DNA of 64,000 nucleotides from Sacculina carcini (lineage: Eukaryota; Arthropoda; Thecostraca; Sacculinidae): the NCBI GenBank assembly GCA_916048095.2, contig OU696582.1:3478001-3542000 (forward strand). Direction: 5' to 3'. Below are positions 49,290-60,640 of this stretch, one piece after another. The position numbers and the translations under genes are program-made. The notes beneath the pieces were generated by a model. It made no database searches. It saw only the letters and a program-made list of their open reading frames with translations, and had not been told where the DNA came from. Position 1 is the stretch's first letter. Each line of letters begins with the position of its first letter.

Positions 49290-50190
49290 AATCATAACAC
49301 AAACTGGCATGAACGTCGCAGGACACAAACTCTCCGACTTCGCCGTTGCGTTCTCTTACGCTTTACACTCGTCGATACACGTTTTTACCGTCAGATTTTT
49401 CACCTTCAGGAGACTCGTTCTCAACTGGTTGTCACGCGCTCCCAGCATAATCCGATCTCGCAGAACCGAATCAACACATTTTCACAGAAATCAGTTTTTC
49501 TACAGTTCTCTGATAGCTGACAGAAAATTATCAAAGCTTTCACTTTCAGCTTGCATTCTTCCATGCCATTTATAGCGCTCGTAGGCCACGTTTACTTCAC
49601 CAACTGCAAAACTTTGAAATTTGCTGATTATCTCAACGCGTCATCCGAAAGACATTTGATGAACATTGCCACCTGTATATTATTCGGTTGCGCACTCAGT
49701 CCAGATAATACGTAATACGCTGACCAACGCTGGTGGAACAGCTTCCAGCCTCAACAGGAGTATCTCCTGGACAAAATCGTTCTGGTGGTCTCACACCCGG
49801 CATCGAGGTCGTTCTAATTTGATTCTCATCGTGTACCCTCATATGACTCTCATCGCGTTGTTCAGCCATGGTGGAAAATATCAAAAACTAATCTAAAATT
49901 CACCTCAAACAAACCTTTTCACGGTTGACGATCCACTCACCTCGCTGACGCGAGTGCGACAAATTCAGTGCATCAGTTCAAGCTCTCAAAACCACTCAAA
50001 AATGATCACAGTGAAAACAGCTTCATCATGTTTTGCTCAAATATTTATTTCGCTGCCACCATGTTTCGTGGGTCACTCACAGTGAATCCACTCTGGAAAA
50101 CTCATCAAATATATCGTGCATTCTTCACCTTAGCCCTGCCTAGACTCCGTAGGGATGCCAGATAGCGTACACGTCAGTTGATAATTTACA
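49290..50190 (-). pseudogene. Gypsy-4 5' end: LTR part, PBS and gag
   Basis: Another Gypsy 5' region on the minus strand. A likely LTR end lies at about 50,190-50,060, followed by TGGTGGCAGCG (near 50,060), a primer-binding-site-like start. A gag frame from ATG 49,869 reads MAEQRDESHMRVHDENQ and PPERFCPGD; further on, in shifted frames, ESFDNFLSAIREL, RDRIMLGARDNQLRTSLL and NLTVKTCIDEC. These are the conserved gag blocks of mag-type elements. No pol or second LTR is found. Confidence 0.68.
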
Positions 50191-50239
50191 CATGCATTTT
50201 CAGCAGTGCATTCTGACTGCGGAATATTTAATTTTGCAG

Positions 50240-50411
50240 GTTGCAATGTCGTTTTCGAGGAATTCAACGAGGGCGGTCAAACAGCAAGAGAATAGCGGCT
50301 CACTGGACTTGATTGACACTGCCGTGACGTGTGACCCAGTGTCCGGACTTCAAATACCAGCGATCTACAGTGGTCTTCAACCAACTAACTCCAGCTTCAG
50401 CATAGCCGGCG
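50240..50411 (+). CDS. ENOX-like gene, candidate 5' coding exon
   Basis: A 3' splice site tttaattttgcag precedes 50,240, and ATG at 50,246 opens MSFSRNSTRAVKQQENSG, continuing to NSSFSIAG. GGCG|gtgggg at 50,411/50,412 would give a phase-1 donor that joins in frame to the next exon (VGPAVTDFS). The N-terminal region of ENOX proteins is low-complexity and poorly conserved, so homology cannot confirm this exon. Without that donor the frame stays open to 50,566. It may be exon 2 with the start codon near its 5' end. Confidence 0.5.
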
Positions 50412-50766
50412 GTGGGGCTCTGAAACTTGGTCTAATTCAGTGGTTGATAACCCGTGTTAAGTGGGGAATTAAATGTGTTATGAATATTAAATGTGAATTA
50501 AAAGAAAAACAAATGTGTGCTTTAGCAATCCGAATTTGTTTATTTTTGTTTCTAGTGTTTCTATAGTCATGTTTCTAGTTCTTGTGCCTTCCTAACATTT
50601 AATTTGGCGAAACAATTGAGTTTTTAGATTTTTCCAAGCGTTGAGTTATGATGAGGGAAAGTTTGGGAATAAGCAATTATAGGTTATGGACCACCAGTCA
50701 AATGTCGAAATATTTCCTGTGCCGGGTTGTCACATGTCAGGATGGGCGTGCGTCGAGATGTACAGT

Positions 50767-51108
50767 CAGAGCCGTAGCAACCGCCCCCCGTACCCCCCGG
50801 CCGGGGGGGCCCGAGTGTTGAGGGCCCCCGTTGTTTCACGTATGACATTAAATTTAATCATATTATGTATAGCCTTTACCTTTTTGCTCAGATGTTTTCA
50901 CCTGAGCTTGTATTATGTGATTATGTATAATATGTATATATATATATATATATATTATTTGATGGTTTATTTATAATGGGGGCCCCAAGTGCTGCCGTCG
51001 GGGGGCCCCAAGTGTTACCTTCGGGGGGGGGGGCCCAAGTGCTGCCTTCTGGAGGGGCCCCAAGTTTTGCCTTCGGGGGGAGCCTCATAAGTCCTCGCAA
51101 CGGCTCTG
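50767..51108. mobile_element. hAT-type MITE in ENOX intron
   Basis: A 342-bp element with ends CAGAGCCGTAGCAA and CTCGCAACGGCTCTG (imperfect inverted repeat) and 8-bp target-site duplications tgtacagt (50,759-50,766) and tgtactgt (51,109-51,116), one mismatch. The G/C-rich interior includes four ~24-27 bp GGGGCCCCAAGTGCTGCCTTCG repeats at 50,980-51,080 and a (TA)n run at 50,935-50,955. It is non-coding and was presumably mobilised by a hAT transposase elsewhere. Confidence 0.85.
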
Positions 51109-51656
51109 TGTACTGTGTTGTCTGCTCGCCGCAATTGCGATAACCCTCACTGCGGACGCATCTGCGGTGTACCTGTCCTTTGTCTTTGCCTTATTCGCTG
51201 CCTTCAGGGCGTTTTCCATTGCTGTATTCAGGTGTGTGTGTACTTGAAGGCTATCTCATTATCTGCTCGCAATTGACTACTGCCTAATTATGAATCAAGC
51301 TGTCACTGATTGTTTGGTCGGAGTCATTCTGTTAATGAAATTATTAGACAGAACCATTCTGGACGGTCGATTTTTTATTAAATAATGTTTCAGAATGATT
51401 TTTGCACCTAAATCGTAACGTTTAGCTTTGATTTGTAGCAAGTATATATTCTTACTCAATCAGGATATGATTGTGTTTTTATTGTTTAATGTTGTTTCGT
51501 GTACTAGATTACGTCGTATGGTCTAACAGGCCGTTGCGCGACTATAACATCAATCCTTATCATATCTATTTCTGTAATGTTGACTTGTATCCTAAGCGTA
51601 CGACGTACACTTATAATGTATGTGTGTGTACGTTTATACGTTGTTGTCATATCCAG

Positions 51657-51757
51657 TGGGGCCTGCAGTGACCGACTTCTCAGTGGCGCCGTCTGTGTAC
51701 GGTATCGGGCCGACTGCAGCACCACACGACCACATGGCCAGTGCCAACATGATGCCG
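51657..51757 (+). CDS. ENOX-like gene, exon B
   Basis: An exon inferred from splice signals: acceptor atatccag before 51,657 (an alternative is ctgcag before 51,669, same frame) and donor CCG|gtcagt at 51,757. It encodes PAVTDFSVAPSVYGIGPTA then DHMASANMMP, a Pro/Ser/Met-rich segment like the N-terminal region before the RRM in ENOX proteins. It ends in phase 0, as exon C requires. Without splicing the frame hits a stop at 51,803. Confidence 0.62.
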
Positions 51758-51992
51758 GTCAGTTGGAATACGTCGAGCTTGTATCAGCGGCCAATTGTGA
51801 TATAATCTGTTGAATTGTCAAACTGTTGATAATCTATAACAACCGGCATCTGGTAAGATTTGGACGCCATGCCAACGTTTCAACTATATTCAAACGAAAC
51901 ATCGACGAGGCTGACACTGGCAAGACACTAAGTGTGACCGCTGATCAATAACGTACAATGGAACTAGTGTGGGTGTATGTACGTGTTAACAG

Positions 51993-52088
51993 ATGCCCTA
52001 CAATTTGATCGCTGCTGACGTCACACGGCCGATGTATCCCCAACTGCCCGGATCTTGGCTGCCCGACGGCACGTTCATGCCTGCCAGG
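51993..52088 (+). CDS. ENOX-like gene, exon C
   Basis: A 96-nt phase-0 exon between cgtgttaacag and AGG|gtatgt. It encodes MPYNLIAADVTRPMYPQLPG then SWLPDGTFMPAR. The splice sites are good at both ends, and it joins without frame change to exon D, which carries the recognisable family signature. I see no domain in this part; family members have a Pro/Gly-rich stretch here. Confidence 0.72.
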
Positions 52089-52601
52089 GTATGTTCCGGC
52101 TTATTCACTGGCAACATCCACAATTGTCCGGCTTATGAAACACGTTTGCGCACGCGCCTGTGTGTGCATTAATGCGCACACACATACACATGCTCACGCA
52201 CGAATACACAATCTCGCATGCGAGGACACGCGCGCACACAAGCACGCAGACACGTATATCTACACATCTTCACGTTCGCATAGGCTTTTCGAATAATATT
52301 TGCCTCCTAACTTTACTGGTACATCTTGGTTTAAATTGCTGGTGGTTAATCGAATTTTTGGCTCTCATTATTCCTGATGTATTTTGATGGCATCATTTCT
52401 TGTTTCCTCTTTCCAATGTGAATTCGAGCTGTTTAAATGTTATTAATTATTTCGTTTTTCATAAGATTATTGAATGTGATATTGCTTTTGTCTCTTCAAG
52501 CGTGCACGACAGACTTTTGTGAGTATATGGCGATCCCCGCTGTTGGCCCGTCCTAAGTGTTGATTCCCGGTAGACTCAAAACAGAGTTATTAATGAACAA
52601 A

Positions 52602-52668
52602 CCTGGACTGGGATTCGAACCGCTAACTTCTACTACGAGAGTCCAGCGCCTAAGCTATATCTACTCGG
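52602..52668 (-). mobile_element. tRNA-like SINE head in ENOX intron
   Basis: On the minus strand, TATAGCTTAGGCGCTGG serves as an A-box region and GGTTCGAATCCC as a B box, with tRNA-like spacing. The anticodon arm does not fold well, so it is a SINE head or tRNA pseudogene, not a working tRNA. It lies ~90 bp upstream of exon D. Confidence 0.5.
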
Positions 52669-52709
52669 AAGCGTTGTTAGTGTATATGTGTGCGTGTATA
52701 CGTGTATAT

Positions 52710-52711
<2 letters not shown>

Positions 52712-52755
<44 letters not shown>
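52712..52755 (+). promoter_or_regulatory. (TG)22 tract at the 3' splice site of exon D
   Basis: Twenty-two TG dinucleotides end 6 nt (aaccag) before exon D and replace the usual polypyrimidine tract. UG repeats at this position bind TDP-43/CELF proteins and reduce exon inclusion in a known human case (CFTR exon 9). A similar effect here is inference. Confidence 0.6.
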
Positions 52756-52757
<2 letters not shown>

Positions 52758-52761
52758 CCAG

Positions 52762-52888
52762 GAGGTGATCAAGTGCAGCAAGTGCGTGCTGTATCCCCCC
52801 AACCCCAATGCCCGCCCCCCGACCACGCGCGAGCGACCCCCTGGCTGTCGTACACTATTTGTCGGAGGCCTGCCTGAGAATATGACTC
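52762..52888 (+). CDS. ENOX-like gene, exon D (start of RRM)
   Basis: The identifying exon. It encodes EVIKCSKCVLYPPNPNARPP, then TTRERPPGCRTLFVGGLPEN. In ENOX1/ENOX2 (ecto-NOX disulfide-thiol exchangers, surface and cytosolic hydroquinone oxidase/disulfide-exchange proteins) the same place reads C-x2-C-x-L-(F)PPNPN-x-PPPSTRERPPGC, followed by the RRM whose RNP2 is VFVGGL. The exon ends ACTC|gtgagt, phase 1. The rest of the RRM and the coiled-coil C-terminus must lie beyond the intron and are not in the window. The acceptor is preceded by (TG)22 instead of a pyrimidine tract. Confidence 0.86.
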
Positions 52889-53438
52889 GTGAGTCGCTCT
52901 TTTCTTTTCATAGACTTACACAACCTGCGTGTTCACACGCAGTTTTCGTGCGGGTTTTCCTACGTTGTGGTGCGTTGTGCTTTGCACATATTGCTAACAC
53001 TGCAATCACCCAGGTGCTACGCATTCTTTTGAATCGAAAACTTTAATTTTTGACATACCAAACGATAACGCTACTAAATTTTCAGTTTTTTATTTACTTT
53101 TAAAACGTCAGTATTTTTATGAAAAACCGTATATTTACATATTTGTGAGTCATATACAGTTTGTATTGTATGAGGAAACCGGGCGGGAACTCTTTCATCG
53201 TCTTGTAATGGCACCTGTAATGCACGATCTTATTGCTGTCGATCATCAAATAGTCGAGTGGACTGATCCTTCCATGTTTTAATTTCAAGATAGGGCATTA
53301 TATACAAGAGATAGGATAGATAGATAGAGATGGCGTGAGATAGATAGGGTGTTATACTTGAGTGGTATCGGAGTTGCTATTATTGAACTAAGGTACACCC
53401 AGTGACATGGGAAACGCATACAGCATGAACTTCAGTTC
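52889..53438. other. Intronic/intergenic DNA, no feature
   Basis: AT-rich DNA with a (GATA)n-like run at 53,308-53,350. No further ENOX exon with splice signals is seen. Confidence 0.55.
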
Positions 53439-53514
53439 TCATTCAGCAGTCGTAGAGTGAGGTTGTGCCAGTGTGTGGCGTGTGTGTGTGTGAAACTTCA
53501 ATCGTGTTGTGATT

Positions 53515-53750
53515 ATGGCTCGTGCAGCTGCGCATAAAGCGGAGTTGACTGAGGTGTTGTTAGAGTGTCTGAAGAATGCGGATGTATTGGCGGTTTTCCG
53601 TGAGAAAATTGTATCACCAGCCGTGGAGGCGGCAATTGGAGCTGCCATCCGGGCCAAAAAATTAGGAAATTGAATATCTCAAAGAAGACCTGGCTTCGGC
53701 TCAAAAGCGCATCAACTCCCTCGAGCAAGAGACGAGGAGAAAAAATTCAC
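53515..53750 (+). pseudogene. LINE ORF1 N-terminus, coiled coil
   Basis: ATG at 53,515 opens MARAAAHKAELTEVLLECLK, then FREKIVSPAVEAAIGAAI. After a frameshift near 53,670 it continues IEYLKEDLASAQKRINSLEQ with heptad spacing and ETRRKN. This is the start of a coiled-coil ORF1 of an L1-like/CR1-like LINE with a TG-rich leader at 53,455-53,512. It stops where the satellite block begins, so the element was cut by that insertion. Confidence 0.6.
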
Positions 53751-55940
53751 GTTGGAAATTTTCTTGTCTACACTTTAGAGTAAATTTTAAATTTCAAAAA
53801 TGAAACCAAAAAAAGTTATAGCGGTGAAAAGACAAAATGAACCCTGAAAATGCGAAAATTTTGGTCAATTTTCTGAAGACCACTCCTCCTAAACCAGCAA
53901 TGGTACAACTATACAAATTATACCACTGTGTAGGAAATTTTCTGTTCTACTCAACGAACTATAATTTATACCCAAAAATTAAATATAAAACATGTAAAAT
54001 GGAAAAAAATTCAATCTACATTCAAAAGATTTTTTAAACTCCACGCGTCCGATTTTCTATACTTTTTTCTCTATTTCTCAAAAACTAATTATCACACATC
54101 TAAATAAATAATACCGTCATGCTGGGAATTTTCTTTGCTACAACACGGTGTAATTTTTTATTTTTCAAAGTGTATTAAAAAAAGTTACGGCGGTGTGAAG
54201 TGTAAATGACAAAGTCAAAAAGGCAAAATTAGCTCACAAAAACGTTAATATTTTGGTCATTATTCCGCTATCCAGTCCTGATAAACCAGCAGTGGTACAG
54301 CTATAAAACTTATACTATTGTGTAGATAATTTTGTGTTCTACAAGAAAAGTTATAATTTATACCCACAAATTATACAAAAAACGTAAAATTAGGACAATT
54401 CTCAAATACATCCAAAATTATAAAAGCTATTATGCGCACTTGCGATTACACAGGAATATACTACTGTGTAGATAATTTTGTGTTCTACAAGATAAGCTAT
54501 GATTTATACCCACAAATGATACAAAAAACGTGTAAAATTGGCAAAATTCTCAAATACATCCAAAATTACACTAGAACACCGGGCGACTAAAATTAATTCA
54601 TTTTTCTAATATTTCTCAGTAACTATTTGTTATACATAAAAATAAATTATACCATCGTGCTATAAATTTTGTTTTCTACAATACGGTATAATTTGTAATT
54701 TTCCAAAGTGTATCTAAAGGAAGTTACGGCGGTGTAAAGTCAAAAGGACATATTGCCAATTTGACAGCTATTATGCGCACTTGCGATTACACAGGAATAT
54801 ACACTGATTTAATTTCACTGAAGTCCAATCACAATTTACGCACTTGCGATTACACAAGAATATACTACTGTGTAGAGAATTTTGTGTTCTACAATATAAG
54901 TTATAATTTATACCCACAAATGATACAAAAAACGTGTAAAATTGGCAAAATTCTCAATTACATCCAAAATTACACTTGAACACCGGGCGACTAAAATATA
55001 TTCATTTTTCTACTCTTTCTCAGTAAATATTTGTTACACATAAAAATAAATTATACCATCGTGCTAGAAATCTTGTTTTCTACAATACGGTATAATTGGT
55101 AATTTTCCAAAGTGTATCTAAAGGAAGTTTCGGCGGTGTAAAGTCAAAAAGACATATTGCCAATTTGACAGCTATTATGCGCACTTGCGATTACACAGGA
55201 ATATACTACTGTGTAGATAATCTTGTGTTCTACAAGATAAGCTATAATTTATACCCACAAATGATACAAAAAACGTGTAAAATTGGCAAAATTGTCAAAT
55301 ACATCCAAAATTGCACTTGAACACCGGGCGACTGAAAGTAATTCCTTTTTCTACTATTTCTCAGTAAATATTTGTAACACATAAAAATAAATTATACCAT
55401 CGTGCTAGAAATCTTGTTTTCTACAATACGGTATAATTTGTAATTTTCCTAAGTGTATCTGAAGGAAGTTTCGGCGGTGTAAAGTCAAAAGGACATATTG
55501 CCAATTTGACGGCTATTATGCGCACTTGCGATTACACAGGAATATACTACTGTGTAGAGAATTTTGTGTTCTACAAGATAAATTTTAATTTATACCCACA
55601 AATGATACAAAAAACGTGTAAAATTGGCAAAATTCTCAAATACATCCAAAATTACACTTGAACACCGGGCGACTAAAATTAATCCATTTGTCTACTATTT
55701 CTCAGTAACTATTTGTTAAACATAAAAATAAATTATACCATCGTGCTAGAAATCTTGTTTTCTACAATACGGTATAATTTGTAATTTTCCAAAGTGTATC
55801 TGAAGGGAGTTACGGCGGTGTAAATTCAAAAGGACATATTGCCCATTTGACAGCTATTATGCGCACTTGCGATTACACAGGAATATACTACGGTGTAGAT
55901 AATTTGTGTGTAGTGTAGACAGACTATTTCTCAGGAACTA
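53739..55940. repeat. Left arm of foldback-like repeat: satellite units
   Basis: Tandem units in plus orientation. Two outer, more diverged units (start about 53,739; anchor aaaccagcaatggtaca at 53,893 and 54,280, 387 bp apart) are followed by five inner units anchored on GCTATTATGCGCACTTGCGA at about 54,427, 54,766, 55,171, 55,511 and 55,852. Spacing is 339, 405, 340 and 341 bp; the 405-bp unit has a ~66-bp internal duplication. Short open frames here repeat with the unit and are not genes. Confidence 0.93.
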
Positions 55941-58900
55941 TATATATATATATACTAGCATTAAAACCCGCCCGTTGTGCGGAGCAATTCATAACATGAA
56001 TAACTGCCCGCGGGACATTTTTATTTCATAAAAATGAGCCATCGCTTCGTTTGCGTTTGAAGCCCCTGATCATTGAACCAGCGAACCATGAACCAGCGCA
56101 ATTATGTCACCTCATATTCAAGCATACATACATAGACAGACAGATAATTTCTTCTTTATGTATATATATAGCATTAAAACCGCATTAAAACCCGCCCGTT
56201 GTGCGGAACAATTCATAAAAATATTGCAAATTAAAAATAAATAAGGCCAACTCATGAAGACCTTAATCAATTAAAAAGTCTAAATTTAATTATTTTTAAT
56301 TTTATTTTGACAAAATATTTTCACTCAACCCGCCTCATATTTAAACCCGCCCGACGTGTGGAATAATTCAGAACTCGAACACCATCCGTTCTGGTTCTTG
56401 AAGTCAAATCCATTAGTTTTGTATATGAATTCATTCTATACGGTGAAATTGAACGTTTTATTGCTACCCGCGGGACATTTTTATTGCATAAAATGAGCCA
56501 TCGCTTCGTTTGCGTTTGAAGCCCCTGATCATTGAACCAGCGAACCATGAACCAGCGCAATTATGTCACCTCATATTCAAGCATACATACACAAACAGAC
56601 AGATAATTTCTTCTTTATGTATATATATAGCATTAAAACCCGCCCGTTGTGCGGAGCAATTCATGACATGAAATTCATATTCAATTCGTAAAAAAATATG
56701 GAAAAATTAAATGAAATAGGGTACACTCATAAAAATATTAATCAATTGAAAATTATAAGTTTAATTATTTTTATTTCGACAAAATATTTCCCCTCAGTCC
56801 GCCTGAGTCATTTTTATACCCGCCCGTCGTGCTGAATAATTCAGAACTCGAACACGATCCGTTCTGGATCTTGAAGTCAAATCCATTGGTTTTGTGTATG
56901 GATTAATTCTACAGGGTAAATTGAACGTTCTATTGTCTATAGTTGCTGCCCGCGGAGCATTTTTATTTGTAAAAAAATACCTTTTTCAAATGAACCATTT
57001 GAAAAAAATGAACTAAAAAATGGAAACACCTTTTTTAAACCCGCCCGTCGTGGGGAACAATTCATACAATAAAATTCATATTTGAAGTCAAATCCATTGG
57101 TTTTGTGTATGGATTAATTCTACAGGGAAAATTGAACGTTCTATTGTCTATAGTTGCTGCCCGCGGAACATTTTTATTTGTAAAAAAATACCTTTTTTAA
57201 ATGAACCATTTGAAAAAAATGAACTAAAAAATGGAAACACATTTTTTAAACCCGCCCGTCGTGGGGAACAATTCATACAATAAAATTCATATTTGAAGTC
57301 AAATCCATTGGTTTTGTGTATGGATTAATTCTACAGGGAAAATTGAACGTTCTATTGTCTATAGTTGCTGCCCGCGGAACATTTTTATTTTTAAAAAAAT
57401 TACCTTTTTTTAAATGAACCATTTGAAAAAATGATCTAAAAACACTTTTTAAACCCACCCGTCGTGCGGAACAATTCATACAATAAAATTCATATCAAAT
57501 CCATAAAATATAATGAATACAAATTGAAAAGCAAAAAATGTAACCTATAAATATCTTAACCAATAGAAAAGTATAAATGTGAATATTTTTGTTCTTATTT
57601 TGACAAATATTATCCCTCAACCCGCCTGATATATAAATCTGCCCGTCGTGTGGTATAATTCAGAACACAAACACGAAACAAACAATGAAAGATGATGAAA
57701 TCTTTTCATCAGAATGTTTCCAAACTATATTTATTACTTAACATCATTCCCCAATATCATTTGCTTAAGTACTATTTCACTTTTACCGCTATAATATTTA
57801 TTGTTAAAATTTATATATTTTCCGCTATCATTAAAACCCAATATAACCTGAGTCAAACCTACCCAACCCAACCCAACCATTCAATCTTAACCGCTCTCAG
57901 CCTAGTCTGAGGTGATTTAACTTATTAGTTTGTGATCACAAAATATACTGATGCGATCATAATTTGTAATCAGAAGACTGAGATTATCTACCCCAGGGGT
58001 CCCAAACACGCGGCCCACAAATACTTTTCTCTCAACCCGCCAATATAGTATCGGGACCAAACTGTAAGGTAGCTAAATTCACATTTGTTGCATAATGCGA
58101 TATAATTATACACCATTATCATATTATCTCATAATTCCCGGTTAATGCTTCCACTAATGCATCATATTCATACAGTTGTTATTTTTTGGATTACACCGAT
58201 ATTACAGCCCTTGATATTACAGCCGATATTATATTATGCAATCTATATTCAGCTACGTATTATTCCTAATACATATATCATCAGATCGCAAAATATATTT
58301 AAAGGTTCACATCATTCTCCAAAATCATTTGCTTAAGAGCTATTCTAATTTTATCGCTAGAATATTTACTGCTAGCAAAATATCATATACCTCGCTATCA
58401 TTTAAACCCACTCTTTATAGATACATTTAATTCGCCCGTCGTGCGGAACAGTTCATAAAATATAATTAATATTCAATTCATAAAAAAATTAGTGCAAATT
58501 GAAAAAGAAAAACAAACCCACAGGAAAGTTATAGCTAATATAAAAGTCTAAATGTGAAATTTATGTTTCAATTTAGAAAACATGTTTTTCCACAACACTA
58601 TCAAAACAATGCAACCTTCTGTCATCTCTATAATTCCAGGTTAATGCTTCCGCTAAAACAGCATAAGTTGGCATTACATGATATTGCAGCCCATATCCTT
58701 ATGCAACTTATGCTTATGCAACTTGAAATTAAACCAATTAAATTACACAGTTAAATTCAGTAGTTTACTTTGTTCCCAATAGCATTTTACCCGCCCGTCG
58801 TGCGGAACGTTATTGAGGACAATAAAGCCTTTATATTCAGTAGAGTGTAGCATTAATTAAACTGTACGCAATAAAACCACACCATCCATGCTTGGAGATA
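55941..58900. repeat. Hairpin-module block (CCGCCCGTYGTGCGG array)
   Basis: About eleven copies of an acCCGCCCGTYGTGCGGAA module, usually followed by AATTCA, at about 55,966, 56,191, 56,346, 56,639, 56,818, 57,040, 57,251, 57,454, 57,640, 58,433 and 58,790. Many copies can fold as CCGC-N7-GCGG. A second module, GCCCGCGGRRCATTTTTATT, recurs between them. A ~211-bp unit repeats in tandem at 56,855-57,480. Units ending GACAGACAGATAATTTC plus (TA)n begin anew with gcattaaaacc. No convincing coding sequence. Confidence 0.85.
57985..58030. mobile_element. hAT terminus fragment in module block
   Basis: CAGGGGTCCCAAACACGCGGCCCAC is the terminal motif of Charlie-type hAT elements, here in shortened view (first 20 bases match). 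It recurs at 63,551 because the surrounding block is duplicated. Only one end is visible. Confidence 0.45.
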
Positions 58901-58919
58901 ATATGATGCATTCTTAATT

Positions 58920-60640
58920 GTGATTGGGCTTCAGTGAAATTTAATCGGTGTATATTCCTGTGTAATCGCAAGTGCGCATAATAGCTGTCAAATTGGCAAT
59001 ATGTCCTTTTGACTTTACACCGCCGTAACTTCCTTCAGATACCCTTTGGAAAATTACAAATTATACCGTATTGTAGAAGACAAGATTTCTAGAACGATGG
59101 TATAATTTATTTTTATGTGTAACAAATAGTTACTGAGAAATAGTAGAAAAATGAATTAATTTTAGTCGCCCGGTGTTCAAGTGTAATTTTGGATGTATTT
59201 GAGAATTTTGCCAATTTTACACGTTTTTTGTATCATTTGTGGGTATAAATTATAGCTTATCTTGTAGAACACAAAATTCTCTACACAGTAGTATATTCCT
59301 GTGTAATCGCAAGTGCGTAAATTGTGATTGGACTTCAGTGAAATTTATTCAGTGTATATTCATGTGTAATCGCAAGTACGCATAATAGCTGTCAAATTGG
59401 CAACATGACATTTTGACTTTACACCGCTGTAACTTCCTTCAGATACACTTTGGAAAATTATTAATTATACCGTACTGTAGGAAACAAAATTTCTAGCACG
59501 ATGGTATAACTAATTTTAATGTATGACAAACAGTTCCTGAGAAATGGGTATAAAAATGAATAAATTGTAGTCACCCGGTGTTCAAGTGTAATTTTGGATG
59601 TATTTGAGAATTTTGCCAATTTTACACGTTTTTTGTATCATTTGTAGGTATAAATTACACCTTTTCTTGTAGAACACAAAATTCTCTACACAGTAGTATA
59701 TTCCTGTGTAATCGCAAGTGCGCATAATAGCTGTCAAATTGGCAATATGTCCTTTTGACTTTACACCGCCGTAACTTCCTTCAGATACACTTTGGAAAAT
59801 TAAAAATTATACCGCATTTTAAAAAATACAATTTCCAGCACGATGATATAATTTATTTTAATGTGTGACAAATAGTTCCTGAGAAATAGGTAGAAAAATG
59901 AATTAATTTAGGCGCCCGGTGATCAAGTGTAATTTTGGATGTATTTGACAATTTTGCCAATTTTACACCTTTTTTGTATCATTTGTGGGTATAAATTATA
60001 ACTTTTCTTGTAGAACACAAAATTATCTACACAATAGTATAATTTTTATAGCTGTACCATTGCTGGTTTATGAGGAATAGATAGGGGAATATTTACCAAA
60101 ACATTCACGGTTTCCAGTGCTAATTTTGCATTTTTGACTTTGTCATTTACACTTCACACCGCCGTAACTTTTTTTAATACACTTTGGAAAATACAAAATT
60201 ATACCGTGTTGTAGCAAACAAAATTCCCAGCATGATGGTATTATTTATTTAGATGTGTGATAATTAGTTTTTGATAAATAGAGAAAAAAGTATAGAAAAT
60301 CGGACGCGTGGAGTTTAAATATAATTTTGAATATAGATTGAAATTTTGTCATGTTTACATCTTTTATGTTCCATTTTGGATATGAATTATAACCTATCTT
60401 GTAGAACAGAAAATTCTCTACACAGTGGTATAATCTGTATTACTGTACCATTTCTGGTTTATGAGGAGTAGATGTAGGAATAGTGACCAAAATTTTCGAA
60501 TTTTTCAGGGTTCATTTTGTCTTTTCACCGCGATAACTTTTTTTGGTTTCATTTTTAAAATTTTAAATTTATCCTATCGTGTAGACAAGAAAATTTCCAG
60601 CGTAATGGTATAAATTGTTGGCGGGTACATTAAGTGGTTA
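58920..60640. repeat. Right arm of foldback-like repeat (inverted)
   Basis: The same satellite as at 53,739-55,940 in reverse complement and mirrored order: inner ~340-bp units first (58,930-59,930), the two diverged outer units last (59,990-60,640). Homology with the left arm reaches the outermost cttgtctacac/gtgtagacaag. Beyond it the right side continues about 120 bp through cagacagacagaggatctc to tatatatagatatag, apparently the true outer terminus, which is missing on the left. Confidence 0.92.
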
